Of a stretch of 64,000 bases of DNA, positions 16,902 through 25,197 are shown one piece after another. Source of the DNA: Lentzea kentuckyensis. Its GTDB lineage: Bacteria; Actinomycetota; Actinomycetes; Mycobacteriales; Pseudonocardiaceae. Each line of letters starts with the position of its first letter. Position 1 is the first letter of the stretch. The stretch lies in assembly GCF_002150765.1 (NCBI RefSeq), contig NZ_MUYM01000050.1:54583-118582 (forward strand), given 5' to 3'. The notes beneath the pieces are model-generated. The model ran no database searches. It was not told the DNA's origin and was given only the letters and a program-made list of their open reading frames with translations. A program made the translations under genes and the position numbers.

Positions 16902-19067
16902 ATGACGCCGGCGGAGATGGACCTGTACAACGCGATCGAGAAGATGGGGCGGGTCAGGTTCGCCGGAGCGGGACGGAAGGTCGGCGCCGGATTCCTCTCG
17001 AAGCAGTTGCTGCGCGGGAACGGTTGCCGGCCGCGCGTGCTGATCCTGTGCGACGTGGTGGTGACGGGGGAGCTCGATCTGGAGGCGGGCGAGGTCGGCT
17101 TCCCGGTGGAGTTCGAGGGATGCGCGTTCGACCACGCACCGAACGTCGAGCAGGCGACGATGGCGGGCCTCTACTTCACCGACTGCCGGTTACCCGGACT
17201 GCGTGCCTCGCAGGTCCGCTTGCACGACGGCCTGGCTTTGCACAACTGCCACGTGAACGGGTGCGTGCAGCTCACCGGCGCGCACGTCGCGGGGCAGCTG
17301 GACATGGAGGACTGCGTGATCGTCGGCTCGGCCGACGGCGCGCTGGAGGCCGACGGGCTGCGGGTGGAGCAGGACGTCTACTGCACCGGGAAGTTCCGGG
17401 TCACCGGGCCGATGCGGATGATCGGCGCACACATCGGCGGTGAGTTCATCTGCGACGGAGCGGTCTTCCGCAATCCCGGGACCGAGAAGGCATTGGAGCT
17501 GAGCGGTCTCGTCGTGCGGGAACACGTCTTCTGGCGGCACGGTTTCTCCGTCGAGGGTGAGGTCGACCTGAGCGGTGCCGAGATCGCCGGACGGCTGATC
17601 TGCCACGGTGCCCGCTTCTTCAACCTCCGCGGCATGGCCCTGCAAGGGCCGAACATGACCGTGAGGCAGGAGGCCGAGTTCTCCCGCGGGTGCACTGTGG
17701 AGGGTGAGCTGAGCCTGGTCGGATGCAAGATCGGCGGCTGGCTCGACTTCACCGGTGGTCAGTTCCGCAACGCCGGCGGCAGGGCGATCGACCTCACGCT
17801 GGCGTCGACCGCGATGAACCTGGTGATGCGGGCGGGAACTCTCGTGCACGGCAAGCTCAGCCTGTCGAACGCGAAGATCGGCGGTGCGCTTCGGGCGCAG
17901 GGCGGTCATTTCCAGAACAGGTTCGACACCGCGATCGAGGCGCTGGGACTGAAGGTGCACAGCGATCTCAGCCTTGGTGTGCGCGACTCCGAGCGGTTCC
18001 ACGCGCTGGGCCAGGTCGTGCTCAGCGACGCGCACGTGGGCGGCACGCTCAACTGCACCGGCGGGTGGTTCGAGAACAAGGAACGGGACGCGTTGGTCGC
18101 CCGTGGCATCAGGGTGGACCGGAACGTGGCGCTGCGCCGCATGTTCACCGCGAACGGCAGGGTCGATCTGGCGGGCGCGTCGGTCGACGGCAAGGTCGAC
18201 TTCCGGGAAGGGTGGTTCGAGAGCCGGGTCGAGGCGCTGCGGTGTGACCGGATCCGGGTCGGGCACGCCGTGAAGTTCGATCAGGCGCGCGTGAGCGGTG
18301 GCGTGCGGATGTGCGACGCCAGGATCGGTACCGAGGTCACGTTCGACGGCGCGGCGCTCGCGGGCGATCCGGCGTTGAAGCTCAAGGGCAGCCAGATCCG
18401 CGGGACGTTGCGGCTGAACTTCGCCGAGCAGCCGGACGGCCCGCTGGACCTGCGGGACGTGACCACCGGGTCTCTCGACGACCGCGAACCCGACTGGTCG
18501 GACGGGACGCAACTCGACCACTTCGTCTACGGCGCCCTGCGCGACAAGCCGATGGATCTGGAGAAGCGCCTCAACTGGTTGAAGGACCGTCCTTACGTCC
18601 CGCAGGTCTACCTGCAGCTCGCCGCCACATACGAACGAGCGGGTCGTCATGATCAGGCGGTGAAGGTGCTGGTGGCCAAGGAGGACAGGCGCCGCCGTGA
18701 GTGGAAGGGCGTTCGCGGCACGGTGTACAGCAACGTCTGGTTGATCCTGAAGCCCACCGTCGGATACGGGTACCGGCCCTTCCTCATGCTCTGGTGGCTC
18801 GGCGGGCTGCTCGTCCTCGGAGGGCTGCTGTTCAACCGGGTCGGCAGGTTCGTCCCGGTGAGGAGTGGCATCGAAGCCGGGTGGTTCCACTCGTGGCTGT
18901 ACACGTTCGACCTTCTTCTGCCGGTGGTGAGCCTGCATCACAGCGATCTGTGGATACCGTTGGGCACCACCAAGTGGCTGTCGCTGGCCTTCACCGTCGT
19001 CGGATGGGTTCTGGCGATCTGCCTCGTGACCGGTGTCGGCCGGCTCTTCAAGCGGGACGAGCGTTAG
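16902..19067 (+). CDS. Large beta-repeat protein with two C-terminal membrane helices
   Basis: 721 aa from the ATG at 16902, which has ggggag about 10 bases upstream. Residues 30-550 are imperfect repeats of about 40-60 residues with the pattern L-x-x-A-x-I-x-G-x-L-x-x-x-G-x-x-F-x-N (LSNAKIGGALRAQGGHF, LSDAHVGGTLNCTGGWF, LAGASVDGKVDFREGWF), which suggests a stacked beta-solenoid. The last 120 residues hold two hydrophobic segments (PFLMLWWLGGLLVLGGLLF and LSLAFTVVGWVLAICLVTGV) joined by a loop with FDLLLPVVSLHHSDLW. Databases often name such proteins membrane-associated oxidoreductase, but no redox motif is visible. The 2-TM-with-loop build recalls ion-channel subunits; this is inference. Confidence 0.6.
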   Translation: MTPAEMDLYNAIEKMGRVRFAGAGRKVGAGFLSKQLLRGNGCRPRVLILCDVVVTGELDLEAGEVGFPVEFEGCAFDHAPNVEQATMAGLYFTDCRLPGLRASQVRLHDGLALHNCHVNGCVQLTGAHVAGQLDMEDCVIVGSADGALEADGLRVEQDVYCTGKFRVTGPMRMIGAHIGGEFICDGAVFRNPGTEKALELSGLVVREHVFWRHGFSVEGEVDLSGAEIAGRLICHGARFFNLRGMALQGPNMTVRQEAEFSRGCTVEGELSLVGCKIGGWLDFTGGQFRNAGGRAIDLTLASTAMNLVMRAGTLVHGKLSLSNAKIGGALRAQGGHFQNRFDTAIEALGLKVHSDLSLGVRDSERFHALGQVVLSDAHVGGTLNCTGGWFENKERDALVARGIRVDRNVALRRMFTANGRVDLAGASVDGKVDFREGWFESRVEALRCDRIRVGHAVKFDQARVSGGVRMCDARIGTEVTFDGAALAGDPALKLKGSQIRGTLRLNFAEQPDGPLDLRDVTTGSLDDREPDWSDGTQLDHFVYGALRDKPMDLEKRLNWLKDRPYVPQVYLQLAATYERAGRHDQAVKVLVAKEDRRRREWKGVRGTVYSNVWLILKPTVGYGYRPFLMLWWLGGLLVLGGLLFNRVGRFVPVRSGIEAGWFHSWLYTFDLLLPVVSLHHSDLWIPLGTTKWLSLAFTVVGWVLAICLVTGVGRLFKRDER

Positions 19068-19136
19068 ACATCGGCTCATTTGGAGCCTTTATCGATTCTG
19101 CAGGGCATGTAATTCGCTCATACCTCCGATGACCTC

Positions 19137-19165
19137 TTGAGCGCGGCCGTCGATTGGCGTAGACC
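19137..19165 (+). promoter_or_regulatory. Candidate promoter for the GH29-like gene
   Basis: TTGAGC (19137-19142) and TAGACC (19160-19165) are separated by 17 bp, a fair match to the primary sigma consensus, about 65 bp before the GTG. No LacI-type palindrome is seen here, unlike the other secreted glycosidase genes in the window. Confidence 0.4.
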
Positions 19166-19230
19166 TTTGCGCGGTAACACCGAGCACGTCTTCCTTCCGC
19201 CGCAGGAGGCGTCCACCAGGAGGCTGGCTC

Positions 19231-21366
19231 GTGCGCAAAAGGTTGCGTCGTCTCGGCGTGTTGATGACCGCCGCTCTACTCGTTGCAGGCGTGAGCACTC
19301 CGGCGCGCGCCGAGGTGCTGCATCCGCGGCAGGACTGGTTGCGGGCGTCCACGTCCGGGTTGTTCCTGCACTGGGGGATGCGGACGAATCCGGGCTACAC
19401 CAGTTGCAGCGCTTGGGAAGCCGCTGTCACGGGTGGTGGCTGGAGCGCGAAGTACTGGGTCGACGAGGCGAAGAAGCTGCACGCGCAGTACCTCGTGCTG
19501 GCGTCGTTCCACAGCAGGCTCGGGTACGCGCGGGCGTGGCCGTCGGCGATTCCGGGAAGTTGTTCGACCAAGCGGGACTTCCTCGGCGAGCTGGTCGACG
19601 CCGCCTCGGCGGAAGGGTTGAAGGTCATCAACTACATGACCGACGACCCGCAGTGGCACGACGAGGGCGGGCACGAGTGGCTCGACTCGGCCGGGTACTC
19701 GAAGTACAAGGGCAAGACGGTCAACCTGCAGGAGCGGCCTGGGTTCGGGCAGTTCAGCTACGACAACTTCGTCGAGGTCATGCAGCGGTACCCGAAGCTC
19801 GCCGGGTTCTGGATCGACAACGACAACGCCTACTGGGAGCAGAACGGTCTGTACGAGCGGATCCGGAAGGATCGTCCGGACATGGTCCTCAGCAACAACA
19901 ACGAGGACACGGCGATCATGGACACGATCAGCAACGAGCAGAAGACCGGCATGACGCCGAACTACGACTACCCGCAGGCGGTCTACACGGCGGCGCCGCG
20001 GTTGATCGAGGCGTGCTTCAAGCTGCCGAGCGGCGGAGCGTGGTGGTACTCCGGCACCAACTCCACCGTCGACTACAAGCTGACGCTGGGGCGGTTGATC
20101 ACCAACGTCGGCAGCGACGTCAAGGCGTTGATGGCGGAGACGGCGATGGTCAACGGCAAGTTCCCGTCGAACCAGGCCTCCTTCAACAACTTCACCAGCA
20201 CCTACCTCGCCGACATCTGGGAGTCGATCGGCGGCACGTCCGGCGGCGGGTACCTCAACGGCGGGCTCAAGCCGGGGTTCTGGAACGACGGCGCGCACGG
20301 CGTCACGACCGTGTCCAAGAGCAACCCTCAGAACAACTACGTCCACGTGCTCACCAAGCCGTCCGGCAGCACGTTGAAGGTGCGGGACAACGGGTACAAG
20401 GTCAGCAAGGTCACGAACCTGCGCACGGGCGCGGCGGTGAACTGGGCGCAGGCCGGTGGCACGATCACGCTGAGCGGCATCTCGAACTGGGACCAGTACG
20501 ACACCGTGTTCAAGGTCGAGACCGCCGGGCGCGAGGGGATCATCGCGCCGTCGAGTTACACGATGAGCGCGTCCGCTTCGGGTTCCGGGCACCCCGCTTC
20601 GCACGCGGCGGACGGCAACTACCAGACCTATTGGGACGCAACGGGTGCGGGCACCGTGTCGCTGCGCTTCGACCTGGGGTCGGCGAAGAAGGTCTCGTAC
20701 GTCGCGCTGAACCAGCGTGAGGATTCGACGACGTATCCGGCGTCAGGTTCCGCGCGGATCAAGAACTACAACGTCTACACGTCGAACGACGGTTCCAGTT
20801 GGACGAACGTGAAGTCCGGATCGCTGGCGAACCACCGCGGTGTGCAGTTCATCGACCTGCCGGCGAACACGACCGCGCGCCACATCCGGGTGGAGAAGAC
20901 GTCCACGCAGGGCAAGGCGCAGCTGCGGATCGACGAGGCGTGGCTCGGGTCGGCCCATCCCGGTGCGGGCGGTGGCGAGCCCACGCCCGAGTCGCGGTAC
21001 GAGGCCGAGAACGCTGTTGTGTCGCAAGGGGTCGTGGAGTCGAACCACGCCGGGTTCTCCGGCACCGGGTTCGTCAACTACGACAACGTCGCGGGGTCCG
21101 CGGTCGAGTTCAAGGTCACCAGTGACGTCGCCGGACCGCGGCAGGTCACGCTGCGGTTCGCCAACGGCACGACGGCGAACCGGCCGCTGGACATCTCGGT
21201 CAACGGCCGGCTCGCGGTGGACGAACAGGCGTTCGCGGGCACCGGCGCGTGGACGACCTGGCAGTCGGTGACCGTGACGCTGGACCTCGACGCCGGCGAG
21301 AACACGGTCCGGGCGGTCGCGACGACCGCGAACGGTGGGCCCAACCTCGACTACCTGGAGATCTAA
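19231..21366 (+). CDS. Secreted alpha-L-fucosidase-like GH29 enzyme with two carbohydrate-binding modules
   Basis: 711 aa with a Sec signal peptide (MRKRLRRLGVLMTAALLVAG to ARAE). Residues about 30-420 form a GH29-type barrel: SGLFLHWGMR at its start is the hallmark GLFxHWG motif, and KLAGFWIDNDN supplies the probable nucleophile Asp. Residues about 438-577 are an F5/8 type C (CBM32-like) domain, and about 587-711 a CBM6/35-like domain starting YEAENAVV. It would release fucose or a related sugar from extracellular glycans. The stop overlaps that of the convergent phosphotransferase by 4 nt (CTAA). No transporter lies beside it. Confidence 0.83.
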   Translation: MRKRLRRLGVLMTAALLVAGVSTPARAEVLHPRQDWLRASTSGLFLHWGMRTNPGYTSCSAWEAAVTGGGWSAKYWVDEAKKLHAQYLVLASFHSRLGYARAWPSAIPGSCSTKRDFLGELVDAASAEGLKVINYMTDDPQWHDEGGHEWLDSAGYSKYKGKTVNLQERPGFGQFSYDNFVEVMQRYPKLAGFWIDNDNAYWEQNGLYERIRKDRPDMVLSNNNEDTAIMDTISNEQKTGMTPNYDYPQAVYTAAPRLIEACFKLPSGGAWWYSGTNSTVDYKLTLGRLITNVGSDVKALMAETAMVNGKFPSNQASFNNFTSTYLADIWESIGGTSGGGYLNGGLKPGFWNDGAHGVTTVSKSNPQNNYVHVLTKPSGSTLKVRDNGYKVSKVTNLRTGAAVNWAQAGGTITLSGISNWDQYDTVFKVETAGREGIIAPSSYTMSASASGSGHPASHAADGNYQTYWDATGAGTVSLRFDLGSAKKVSYVALNQREDSTTYPASGSARIKNYNVYTSNDGSSWTNVKSGSLANHRGVQFIDLPANTTARHIRVEKTSTQGKAQLRIDEAWLGSAHPGAGGGEPTPESRYEAENAVVSQGVVESNHAGFSGTGFVNYDNVAGSAVEFKVTSDVAGPRQVTLRFANGTTANRPLDISVNGRLAVDEQAFAGTGAWTTWQSVTVTLDLDAGENTVRAVATTANGGPNLDYLEI

Positions 21367-22268
21367 CAGGACAGGGCGCGCTCGATGTTGTGATCGGCGA
21401 TTTCCCGCATCGCGTCGCGGTGCGGGAAATCGCCGTCCAGCAACCGAAGCGGACCCTCCACCAGGGACAGGTACTGCGCCAGCCGGTACAGCGACAGCCG
21501 CGCCGGGTCGAGGCCCGCGACCGGGCGGTAGTGCGGGCCGAACCGCAGTTCCAGGAACACGTGCTCCCACTCGACGTCGAAGAACATCACGCCCTCGATG
21601 TCGATCAGCACCGGCCTGCCGTCGGCGACGAGCACGTGGTCAGGGCCCAGCTCGCCGTGGATCAGGCCGTAGGTCGTGCGCGGCTCGATCAGCGCATGCC
21701 GTTGGCGCAGCTGGGTTTCCAGCCGTGACCGTTCGGCGGCGATGCGCGGGACTCGCTCGCAGCACGCGTCGAGATGTCCGAGCGCCCGCCGCAGCACTAC
21801 GTCCGGCACCGGTGGGGCGTCGGCGGGCTGGAGGGAGTTCGGGCGGCCGTAGCGCGGGCTGAGGCGCTGGTGCATGGCCTGCACGTCGTCCCACAGCCGT
21901 TCGAGCACCTCGGTACCGCCGTCGAGCTGCTTCTCCAGGAAGTCGCCGCCGAGGTCCTCGACCACGATCACGTCGCGGTCGACCAGCACCAGACGCGGGA
22001 CGCACGCCCCCGCCTCGGACAGCGTCGTGTGCGCCGTGAGGAACAGGTCGCGTCCGCTCGCGTTGCCGAACAACGGGTCGTACTCGTGCTCCGGCCAGTA
22101 ATCCTCGGACGCGCGCCACACGTAGGCGATGCCCGTGGTTCCGTCGTCCAGCATCAGCCGGTAGACGCCCTTCTTGCTGCCGCCGCGCAGACGTGCCACT
22201 TCGCGCAGTTCACGGCCGTATGCCGCGTGCGCGATGTCCGTCAGGTCGGCCACCCCCAGATGTGCCAC
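21363..22268 (-). CDS. Aminoglycoside phosphotransferase (APH)-fold protein
   Basis: 301 aa from a GTG at 22266-22268 (VAHLGVADLTDIAHAAYG). The kinase-like fold is shown by TYGLIHGELGPDHVLV, which stands at the Brenner catalytic loop (HGDxxxxN in active kinases), and RPVLIDIEGVMF, the metal-binding D-x-E/D. The catalytic-loop Asp is replaced by Glu and the Asn by His, so activity is uncertain. An N-terminal lysine in GGSKKGVYRLML could bind ATP. Such stand-alone actinomycete members are seldom resistance genes. It is convergent with the fucosidase and divergent from the sigma factor. Confidence 0.72.
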   Translation of the reverse strand: MAHLGVADLTDIAHAAYGRELREVARLRGGSKKGVYRLMLDDGTTGIAYVWRASEDYWPEHEYDPLFGNASGRDLFLTAHTTLSEAGACVPRLVLVDRDVIVVEDLGGDFLEKQLDGGTEVLERLWDDVQAMHQRLSPRYGRPNSLQPADAPPVPDVVLRRALGHLDACCERVPRIAAERSRLETQLRQRHALIEPRTTYGLIHGELGPDHVLVADGRPVLIDIEGVMFFDVEWEHVFLELRFGPHYRPVAGLDPARLSLYRLAQYLSLVEGPLRLLDGDFPHRDAMREIADHNIERALSC

Positions 22269-22339
22269 GCTCCGGAACGTTAGAGAGCGGCACGTGAAAC
22301 TGGTGCCAACACCGGCGGGGCGAGCGGACACGAACAGGT

Positions 22340-22915
22340 ATGACAACCGAAGACCCTGACGACCGCGCCTTGTGGTCGCAGGCCGCTGAGGGCGGTGGAC
22401 ACGCCTTCGGGGTGCTGTTCGACCGGCACGCGAAGGCGGTCTACAACCACTGCTTCCGGTTGACCGCGTCCTGGGCCGAGGCGGAGGACCACCTGCAGGC
22501 CACGTTCCTGCTGGCCTGGCGCAAGCGTGCCGAGGTGCGGCTGGAGCGCGAGTCGGCGTTGCCGTGGCTGCTCACGGTGGCGACGAACGTGGTGCGCAAC
22601 GACCAGCGGTCCCTGACGCGCCGGCTGCGGAACCTGCGGCGCGTCGGCGAGGAGCGGCCGATGCCCGACCACGCGGACCAGGTGGCCGAGCGGCTCGACG
22701 ACCAGCGGCGGATGAAGGAGCTGCTGACCGCCGTGGCGAAGCTGCCGCGCAACGAACGCGAGGCGCTCGCGCTGTGCGTGTGGTCCGGCGTGTCGTACGC
22801 GGACGCCGCGGCGGTGCTCGGCATCACCGAGGGCAGCGTGCGGGCACGGGTCAGCAAGGCCAAGTCGAAGCTCCAGCAGCACCGCGAGCTCGTGCACACC
22901 GGGGAGGACCGATGA
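22340..22915 (+). CDS. ECF-type RNA polymerase sigma factor
   Basis: 191 aa with sigma region 2 (DRHAKAVYNHCFRLTASWAE, then FLLAWRKRAEV) and region 4 (VAKLPRNEREALALCVWSG, helix-turn-helix SYADAAAVLGITEGSVRARV). The length fits an extracytoplasmic-function sigma factor. The stop overlaps the next ATG by 4 nt, coupling it to a membrane-anchored partner that may restrain it. No clear autoregulatory promoter is seen in the 71-bp upstream gap. Confidence 0.88.
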   Translation: MTTEDPDDRALWSQAAEGGGHAFGVLFDRHAKAVYNHCFRLTASWAEAEDHLQATFLLAWRKRAEVRLERESALPWLLTVATNVVRNDQRSLTRRLRNLRRVGEERPMPDHADQVAERLDDQRRMKELLTAVAKLPRNEREALALCVWSGVSYADAAAVLGITEGSVRARVSKAKSKLQQHRELVHTGEDR

Positions 22916-23772
22916 CCAGCATGCTTCCACCCACTCGCGACCTGCCACCGGGCCGGCACACCCAGATCCGCGCCGAGGTCGAACGGGCGCTCACCGGCCG
23001 CCGCAGGTCGTCCCGGCTCACCGTGCCGATCCTCGCCGCCGCTGCCGCGATGGCTGTCGTGGCGGCGGGCGTGGTGTTGTTCAGGTCAGGTCCGGCGGAG
23101 CACACGCCGGCCGTCCAGATCACGACGTCACCGACGTCCACGCCGACGCTGCGGCACACCTTCGGCCTCACCCCGGAGCAGATCACGGCGATCGAGCAGG
23201 GCTGTGCCAAGGCCGAGAACATGACGGGTCGGCCGACGATGTACCAGTACGGCCGCGAAGACGCAGGTCCGTGGGCGTTGGTTTACACCGATAGGGCGGT
23301 CTTGACGTGCGATCTCGGCCGCGGCGGAGTGGAGTACTACACGTTCCGTCCCGCTGAGGTCGTCCGCGGCTGGCTGCCGGGACACTTCTCCGTGGACTGG
23401 GTCAGCAGCGCTCTTGGCGGCGATGTCACCCCGTCCATCCCCGAGCTCGCGGGCGCCCCCGGCTACCGCGTCGTGGCGGGTCGCGTCGACTCGTCCGTCG
23501 CCCGGATCACCTACCGGCCCCAGGACGGCGAGGTGGCGGAGGCCAAGATCGTCAACGGCACCTACGTCGCCCGCATCGCCTACCCGTCGAACTGGGCCCC
23601 CAGCGTGAACGGTCCCATGGAGCTGTGGGCCTACGACGACGCCGGGAACCTGCTCGGCACCAACACCGAGCTGGCCGCCACCTGCTACTACGCCCCGGAC
23701 ACCAAGGAGATCGTCCACGGCGAGAAGGGCGCCTCGGCGGACAAGTGCAAGCCCGCGACGCCGTGGCGCTAA
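22912..23772 (+). CDS. Membrane-anchored extracytoplasmic protein coupled to the sigma factor
   Basis: 286 aa with a short cytoplasmic N-terminus (about 36 residues), one membrane helix near 37-62 (LTVPILAAAAAMAVVAAGVV) and a large outer domain with conserved Tyr, Trp and Cys residues. Its ATG sits in the sigma factor's stop (ATGA). By position it could be an anti-sigma or sensor protein, but I see no zinc-binding ZAS motif (HxxxCxxC), so a classical anti-sigma role is not supported by sequence. The family is hypothetical. Confidence 0.65.
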   Translation: MTSMLPPTRDLPPGRHTQIRAEVERALTGRRRSSRLTVPILAAAAAMAVVAAGVVLFRSGPAEHTPAVQITTSPTSTPTLRHTFGLTPEQITAIEQGCAKAENMTGRPTMYQYGREDAGPWALVYTDRAVLTCDLGRGGVEYYTFRPAEVVRGWLPGHFSVDWVSSALGGDVTPSIPELAGAPGYRVVAGRVDSSVARITYRPQDGEVAEAKIVNGTYVARIAYPSNWAPSVNGPMELWAYDDAGNLLGTNTELAATCYYAPDTKEIVHGEKGASADKCKPATPWR

Positions 23773-23815
23773 CGAGCCCTACCGATCAGTAGCCCCAAGC
23801 GACATACTGGTTGGT

Positions 23816-24730
23816 ATGACGACTGTGGCGAACTTCGGCGGCACCAGTCAGTACGCGGACCTCGACGGGCCCGTGCACTGGGTCGACTTCGGCGGACCGG
23901 ACGACGGACCGCGGATCGTCCTCGTGCACGGGCTCGGCGGTTCGCACCTGAACTGGGCGTTGCTGGCGCCGTTGCTCGCGAAGAAGGCGCGCGTCGTGGC
24001 CGTCGACCTCGCCGGGCACGGTCTGACGCATCCGGAGGGCCGCGAGACCACGGTCCAGGCCAACTCGCGGCTGCTCGGCCGGTTCATCACCGACGTCGTG
24101 GGCGAGCCGGTGATCCTGGTCGGCAACTCGATGGGCGGGATGATCTCCCTGTTCCACACCGCCCACAACCCCGGCCTGGTCAGGGGCCTGGTGCTGGTCG
24201 ACCCGGCGCTGCCGATGGTGTTCGGGACACGCCCGGACCCGACGATGCTCGGGACGTTCTTCATGTACTCGGTGCCCGGCCTGGGCGAGCGGTTCCTGGC
24301 CAGGGCGAAGACCGCGCCGCCCCGCGCGCAGGTCGACCGCCTGCTGGAACTGGTCTGCGCGGACCCGTCGGGCATCCCCGAGGAGCTCAAGCAGGCGTCG
24401 GAGCACCTGATCGGTGAACGCGCGAAGGTGCGGGGGCTGGACACGGCGTTCCTCGCGGCCGCCCGCAGCACCGTGTTCACGACGTCGAAGCGCGGCGCCT
24501 ACTACGCGGCGATGTCGAAGGTGCGCGTGCCGGTGTTCCTGATGAGCGGCGACCGGGACCGGCTGGTCAACGTGGCCGCCGCCCGGTACGTGGCCCGCCG
24601 GCACCCGCACTGGCGCTACGACGAGTACGCGGGCATCGGTCACGTGCCCCAGATGGAGATCCCCGGCGTCGTGTCCGAGCGGGTGCTGGACTGGATGGAC
24701 GCCAACCGCTTGAGCACCTCCGCGAGCTGA
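23816..24730 (+). CDS. Alpha/beta hydrolase
   Basis: 304 aa with the oxyanion motif VLVHGLGGSHLNW, nucleophile elbow GNSMGG (Ser about 105), acid region MSGDRDRLVN and the His in GIGHVPQME, so the full triad is present. Substrate unknown; the fold covers esterases, lipases and C-C hydrolases. The ATG at 23816 lies within an imperfect palindrome (CATACTGGTTGGTATG, 23803-23818). The 3' end overlaps the convergent LmeA-like gene by about 90 bp. Confidence 0.82.
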   Translation: MTTVANFGGTSQYADLDGPVHWVDFGGPDDGPRIVLVHGLGGSHLNWALLAPLLAKKARVVAVDLAGHGLTHPEGRETTVQANSRLLGRFITDVVGEPVILVGNSMGGMISLFHTAHNPGLVRGLVLVDPALPMVFGTRPDPTMLGTFFMYSVPGLGERFLARAKTAPPRAQVDRLLELVCADPSGIPEELKQASEHLIGERAKVRGLDTAFLAAARSTVFTTSKRGAYYAAMSKVRVPVFLMSGDRDRLVNVAAARYVARRHPHWRYDEYAGIGHVPQMEIPGVVSERVLDWMDANRLSTSAS

Positions 24731-25197
24731 CCGAGCGTGAGCCGCTCCCGCAGGACGGGAGCGGCTCCGGTCAGCACGAAGTGGTCGTCGAGTTGCTCCA
24801 CGCCCGTCAGCTGGATCCCGCGCGGGAGTTCCGGCACGGCGAACACGCGCGCCGGCAGCCACTTGTGCAGCCGCACGTGCAGCTCCGTGCCGACCAACCG
24901 GACGGTCAACGGCAACCAACTGACCGGTTGCAACTCCGGAATGTCGGAAAAGTTCACTTCGACGCGGAACTCGACGGGGGACGACACCAGCACCGCGGGC
25001 GGGTTCACGTGCACGTCCCGGCACACGATGGTCGCGCGGCGAGCACGCCAGCGCGACCATCGCACGTTCTCCAGCTCGATGCGGACGTCGTCGACCTGAC
25101 CGAGCGCCAGCCCGAGGGCGCCCAGCCGTGCGTCGAGTCCTACTACGGTCAGGTGCAGGTCGTGCGCGCCCGCCTGAACCGTCAGATCGTGTCTCAG
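24640..25197 (-). CDS. LmeA/DUF2993-like protein, probable CTG start
   Basis: The frame holds a 185-aa protein if it begins at the CTG at 25195-25197, which overlaps the WS/DGAT stop codon as CTGA and has GGAG (25206-25209) eight bases upstream. The only standard start in the frame is a GTG at 25065, which would remove a well-formed beta-rich N-terminus (HDLTVQAGAHDLHLTVVGLD). Alternating strands such as VEFRVEVNFSDIPEL and LPLTVRLVGTELHVRL resemble DUF2993/LmeA mannan-envelope proteins, but no lipid anchor or signal is seen. It ends inside the 3' part of the convergent hydrolase gene. Function unknown. Confidence 0.5.
   Translation of the reverse strand: MRHDLTVQAGAHDLHLTVVGLDARLGALGLALGQVDDVRIELENVRWSRWRARRATIVCRDVHVNPPAVLVSSPVEFRVEVNFSDIPELQPVSWLPLTVRLVGTELHVRLHKWLPARVFAVPELPRGIQLTGVEQLDDHFVLTGAAPVLRERLTLGQLAEVLKRLASIQSSTRSDTTPGISIWGT

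Noticed and set aside
21363..22268. Aminoglycoside resistance gene
   Set aside because: The fold fits, but the catalytic-loop Asp and Asn are replaced and the setting is chromosomal housekeeping; no evidence for resistance.
23803..23818. TetR-type operator at the alpha/beta hydrolase start
   Set aside because: Only five of eight half-site positions pair; mentioned with the gene but not supported as a separate site.
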